Part shown: positions 62,168 to 64,000 of the stretch, in pieces
How positions within the stretch are numbered: position 1 is the first letter of the stretch
Layout of the letters: the number at the start of each line of letters is the position of its first letter
From: Paenibacillus arenilitoris
GTDB lineage: Bacteria > Bacillota > Bacilli > Paenibacillales > Paenibacillaceae
Direction of reading: 5' to 3'
Assembly (NCBI RefSeq): GCF_014705655.1
Contig: NZ_JACXIY010000010.1
Location: 124,001 to 188,000, forward strand
DNA length: 64,000 nt
Program-made: the position numbers and the translations under genes
Notes under the pieces: generated by a model
What the model saw: only the letters and a program-made list of their open reading frames with translations
The model's database searches: none
What the model was told of the DNA's origin: nothing

Positions 62168-64000
62168 GTGAACAAACTGGCGTCCTTGAGAGAGAGGTTT
62201 GCCGATCCTCCCGCCGAATTCGGCCCGATTCCGTTCTGGTTTTGGAACGACGAATTGTCCATGGAAGAAATCGTTCGTCAAATACAAGATTTTCACGCGA
62301 AAGAAATTAGCGGGTTCGTCATTCATCCCCGAATGGGCCTGCCGCGCTCGATGCCGTACTTGTCCGACGCTTATTTTGATCTTGTGGAAGCTGCCGTCGC
62401 GGAAGCCGCCCGCCTTGGCATGAGCGTCATTTTGTATGACGAGGCCATGTATCCGTCCGGCGCCGCCGGCGGGCTGGTCGCGGGTCGCAATCCCGGCTAT
62501 GCCAGCCGCGGGCTGAAGCTCGTCGAGTATCCGTGCGGGCAGGACGGGGGCCGCATACAGCTGGAGACGGGAGACGGAGATCGAATCGTCTCGGTCCAGG
62601 CGGCGCGCAAAATAACCGAGACGGCGATCGACCCGGACAGCGTGGCCTTGCTTGACTTCGACCAAGGCATCGCGGAATTCGTACCGCCAGATGACGGGAA
62701 CTGGTCGGTGCTTCTCTTCGCGGAGACGGACTCGAAAGGTACGATTCGCGGCATCCACCGCGGCCAGGACGACGGGGAGCCGGGCGCTCCCCGGGCCGCG
62801 GATCTGCTTAATCCCGATGCGGTGGACACCTTCATTTCGCTTACGCACGATCGCTATTACAAAAGACTGAAGGACTACTTCGGAACCACCGTCATCGCCA
62901 TGTTTACCGACGAGCCGGATTTGCTTGGCCGCAGACACCTTCGGGGCTTAAAGCCTTGGACGAGAGGATTCTTGGACGAATTCGTAAGCGGCGGCAACCG
63001 GGAACGCGATTTGCCCGCCCTATGGTTCGAAGCGGGGGAGGGGACGAGAGCGTGCCGGGACCGGTACGAATCCGCGATCCGCAGCCGTCTGTCCCGAACG
63101 TATTACAAACGTCTTGCCGATTGGTGCGAATCGCACGGCATCGGACTGACCGGGCATCCGGCGGCGAGCGACGACATCGGGCTTCTCGAGCATTTTCATA
63201 TCCCGGGCCAGGATGTCGTATGGCGTTTTATCGCGCCCGATAACGGGAGCTCGCTGACGGGACCGCACAGCACGCTCGGCAAATGCTCGTCCGATGCGGC
63301 GCGCCACCGCGGCAGGAGACGGAATTTGAACGAATGCTTCGGCGTCTGCGGCAAAGAGAGCGGGTGGGCGCTCACCGCCGATAACATGAAGTGGTATTTG
63401 GACTGGCTGTTCGTCAGAGGCGTCAACCTGATCAGTCCGCACGCCTTCTACTACTCGATCCGGGAGGAGCGGAGAGACGAACGACCGCCGGATGTGGGGC
63501 CGCATAACATTTGGTGGCCGCATTTCCATGAATTCTCCCGCTATATCAAGCGGATGAGCTGGCTGATGACCGATAGCGCGAACGCCGCTCAGGTTGCCGT
63601 GCTTGCGCAGGCCGCGTACTTGCCTTGGCATATCGCGAAGCCGCTGTACGAGAATCAGATCGAATTCAATTACTTGGAAGAAGACCTTCTGGTCGACGCT
63701 TGCGAGTCGAAGGCAGGGACGGTCCGCATTGCCGGACAAGCCTATAAAGCGATTCTGGTCGAAGACGGAAGCCGATTCGGCCCCGCATGCCGGCAGGCGC
63801 TTGAAGCGTTCATCCGTGAAGGCGGATTGGTGATCGAGCTGCCTTCCGGTCGCGAAGGAATAGACGGGATCGGCGCTCGCCGCGTCGATGCGGCGGAAGA
63901 AATTCCCCGCCTTCTGGATCAGGTCATCGGACGCGATGTCGTGCTGCAGCCCGCAGCGCCCTCGATTCGAGTCAGCCGCGTGACGAAGGATGGCGCGAGC
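62168..64000 (+). CDS. GH106-like (alpha-L-rhamnosidase type) hydrolase, 3' end outside window
   Basis: The frame is open from GTG 62168 (GAGGTG 6 nt upstream) to the window edge, 611 codons without a stop; these proteins usually exceed 800 residues. The N-terminal barrel has the family pattern PIPFWFWNDELSMEEI, ISGFVIHPRMGLP, SVILYDEAMYPSG, then MFTDEPDLLG and GHPAASDDIG. No signal peptide. Probably removes rhamnose from the oligomers produced by PL11/GH105, though many GH106-like proteins are uncharacterised. Expression may be influenced by palindrome array B, whose last unit ends 123 bp upstream. Confidence 0.83.
   Translation, partial: MNKLASLRERFADPPAEFGPIPFWFWNDELSMEEIVRQIQDFHAKEISGFVIHPRMGLPRSMPYLSDAYFDLVEAAVAEAARLGMSVILYDEAMYPSGAAGGLVAGRNPGYASRGLKLVEYPCGQDGGRIQLETGDGDRIVSVQAARKITETAIDPDSVALLDFDQGIAEFVPPDDGNWSVLLFAETDSKGTIRGIHRGQDDGEPGAPRAADLLNPDAVDTFISLTHDRYYKRLKDYFGTTVIAMFTDEPDLLGRRHLRGLKPWTRGFLDEFVSGGNRERDLPALWFEAGEGTRACRDRYESAIRSRLSRTYYKRLADWCESHGIGLTGHPAASDDIGLLEHFHIPGQDVVWRFIAPDNGSSLTGPHSTLGKCSSDAARHRGRRRNLNECFGVCGKESGWALTADNMKWYLDWLFVRGVNLISPHAFYYSIREERRDERPPDVGPHNIWWPHFHEFSRYIKRMSWLMTDSANAAQVAVLAQAAYLPWHIAKPLYENQIEFNYLEEDLLVDACESKAGTVRIAGQAYKAILVEDGSRFGPACRQALEAFIREGGLVIELPSGREGIDGIGARRVDAAEEIPRLLDQVIGRDVVLQPAAPSIRVSRVTKDGAS

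Overview
The window reads as one piece of a Paenibacillus/Cohnella-type Gram-positive chromosome. GC is high (mid-50s percent by eye), Shine-Dalgarno sites are strong (AGGAGG types), and TTG/GTG starts are common. There are many LplB/YtcP-type sugar ABC permeases paired with lipoprotein binding proteins, many AraC-family and YesM/YesN-type regulators, CcpA-type cre sites, an SR1P-type small protein and S-layer-homology anchoring. The theme is plant cell wall, above all rhamnogalacturonan-I, together with mannoside breakdown. No tRNA, rRNA, phage, IS transposase or cas gene was seen.

Layout. 3-3256: the end of a GH28 pectinase, a wrecked GH78 rhamnosidase and an Asp-box (sialidase-like) protein. 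3407-14354: an AraC regulator divergent from a four-gene cluster (unclassified toroid-like protein, GH95-like, GH78, unclassified barrel-like hydrolase). 14357-17345: an intergenic palindrome array, an AraC regulator, a PhyH-type dioxygenase and an SR1P-like zinc-ribbon peptide. 17429-26224: GH125 alpha-mannosidase, an ABC importer, GH130 phosphorylase and a membrane AraC regulator, together a mannoside module. 26513-31197: an amidohydrolase, DgaE-like lyase, DgaF-like aldolase, KDG-kinase-like and GntR operon for amino-sugar acids. 31409-34679: TetR/SDR with a dehydrogenase remnant, DUF4386, and an XRE/membrane protein pair. 34680-35447: non-coding, with a dispersed repeat and a nested foldback. 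35448-41678: a membrane AraC regulator and the second ABC importer. 41948-48986: a 1986-residue secreted protein (PL11 lyase, two CE12 esterases, cohesin, dockerin-like tail) followed by a cohesin plus three-SLH anchor protein. 49193-55466: the third ABC importer with a YesM/YesN-type two-component system. 55659-58338: an oxidoreductase and two AraC regulators. 58460-64000: GH42 beta-galactosidase, GH105 unsaturated rhamnogalacturonyl hydrolase, a second palindrome array and a GH106-like protein that runs off the window.

How it fits together (inference). Surface-held PL11/CE12 deacetylates and cuts rhamnogalacturonan-I. Importers sharing an ATPase encoded elsewhere bring in oligosaccharides. 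GH105, GH28, GH78, GH106-like and GH42 enzymes finish them inside the cell. Each module has its own AraC-type switch, and cre sites suggest glucose repression.

Most unusual signals: (1) a two-gene, cellulosome-like cohesin/dockerin/SLH set; (2) two 188-bp arrays of four palindromes (TTAGTTTCA-N5-TGAAACTAA) whose 51-52/62/51 bp spacing is kept although the spacer sequences differ; (3) a 100-nt dispersed repeat; (4) three near-identical 23-nt hairpins bracketing the PL11 region; (5) two genes reduced to end fragments.
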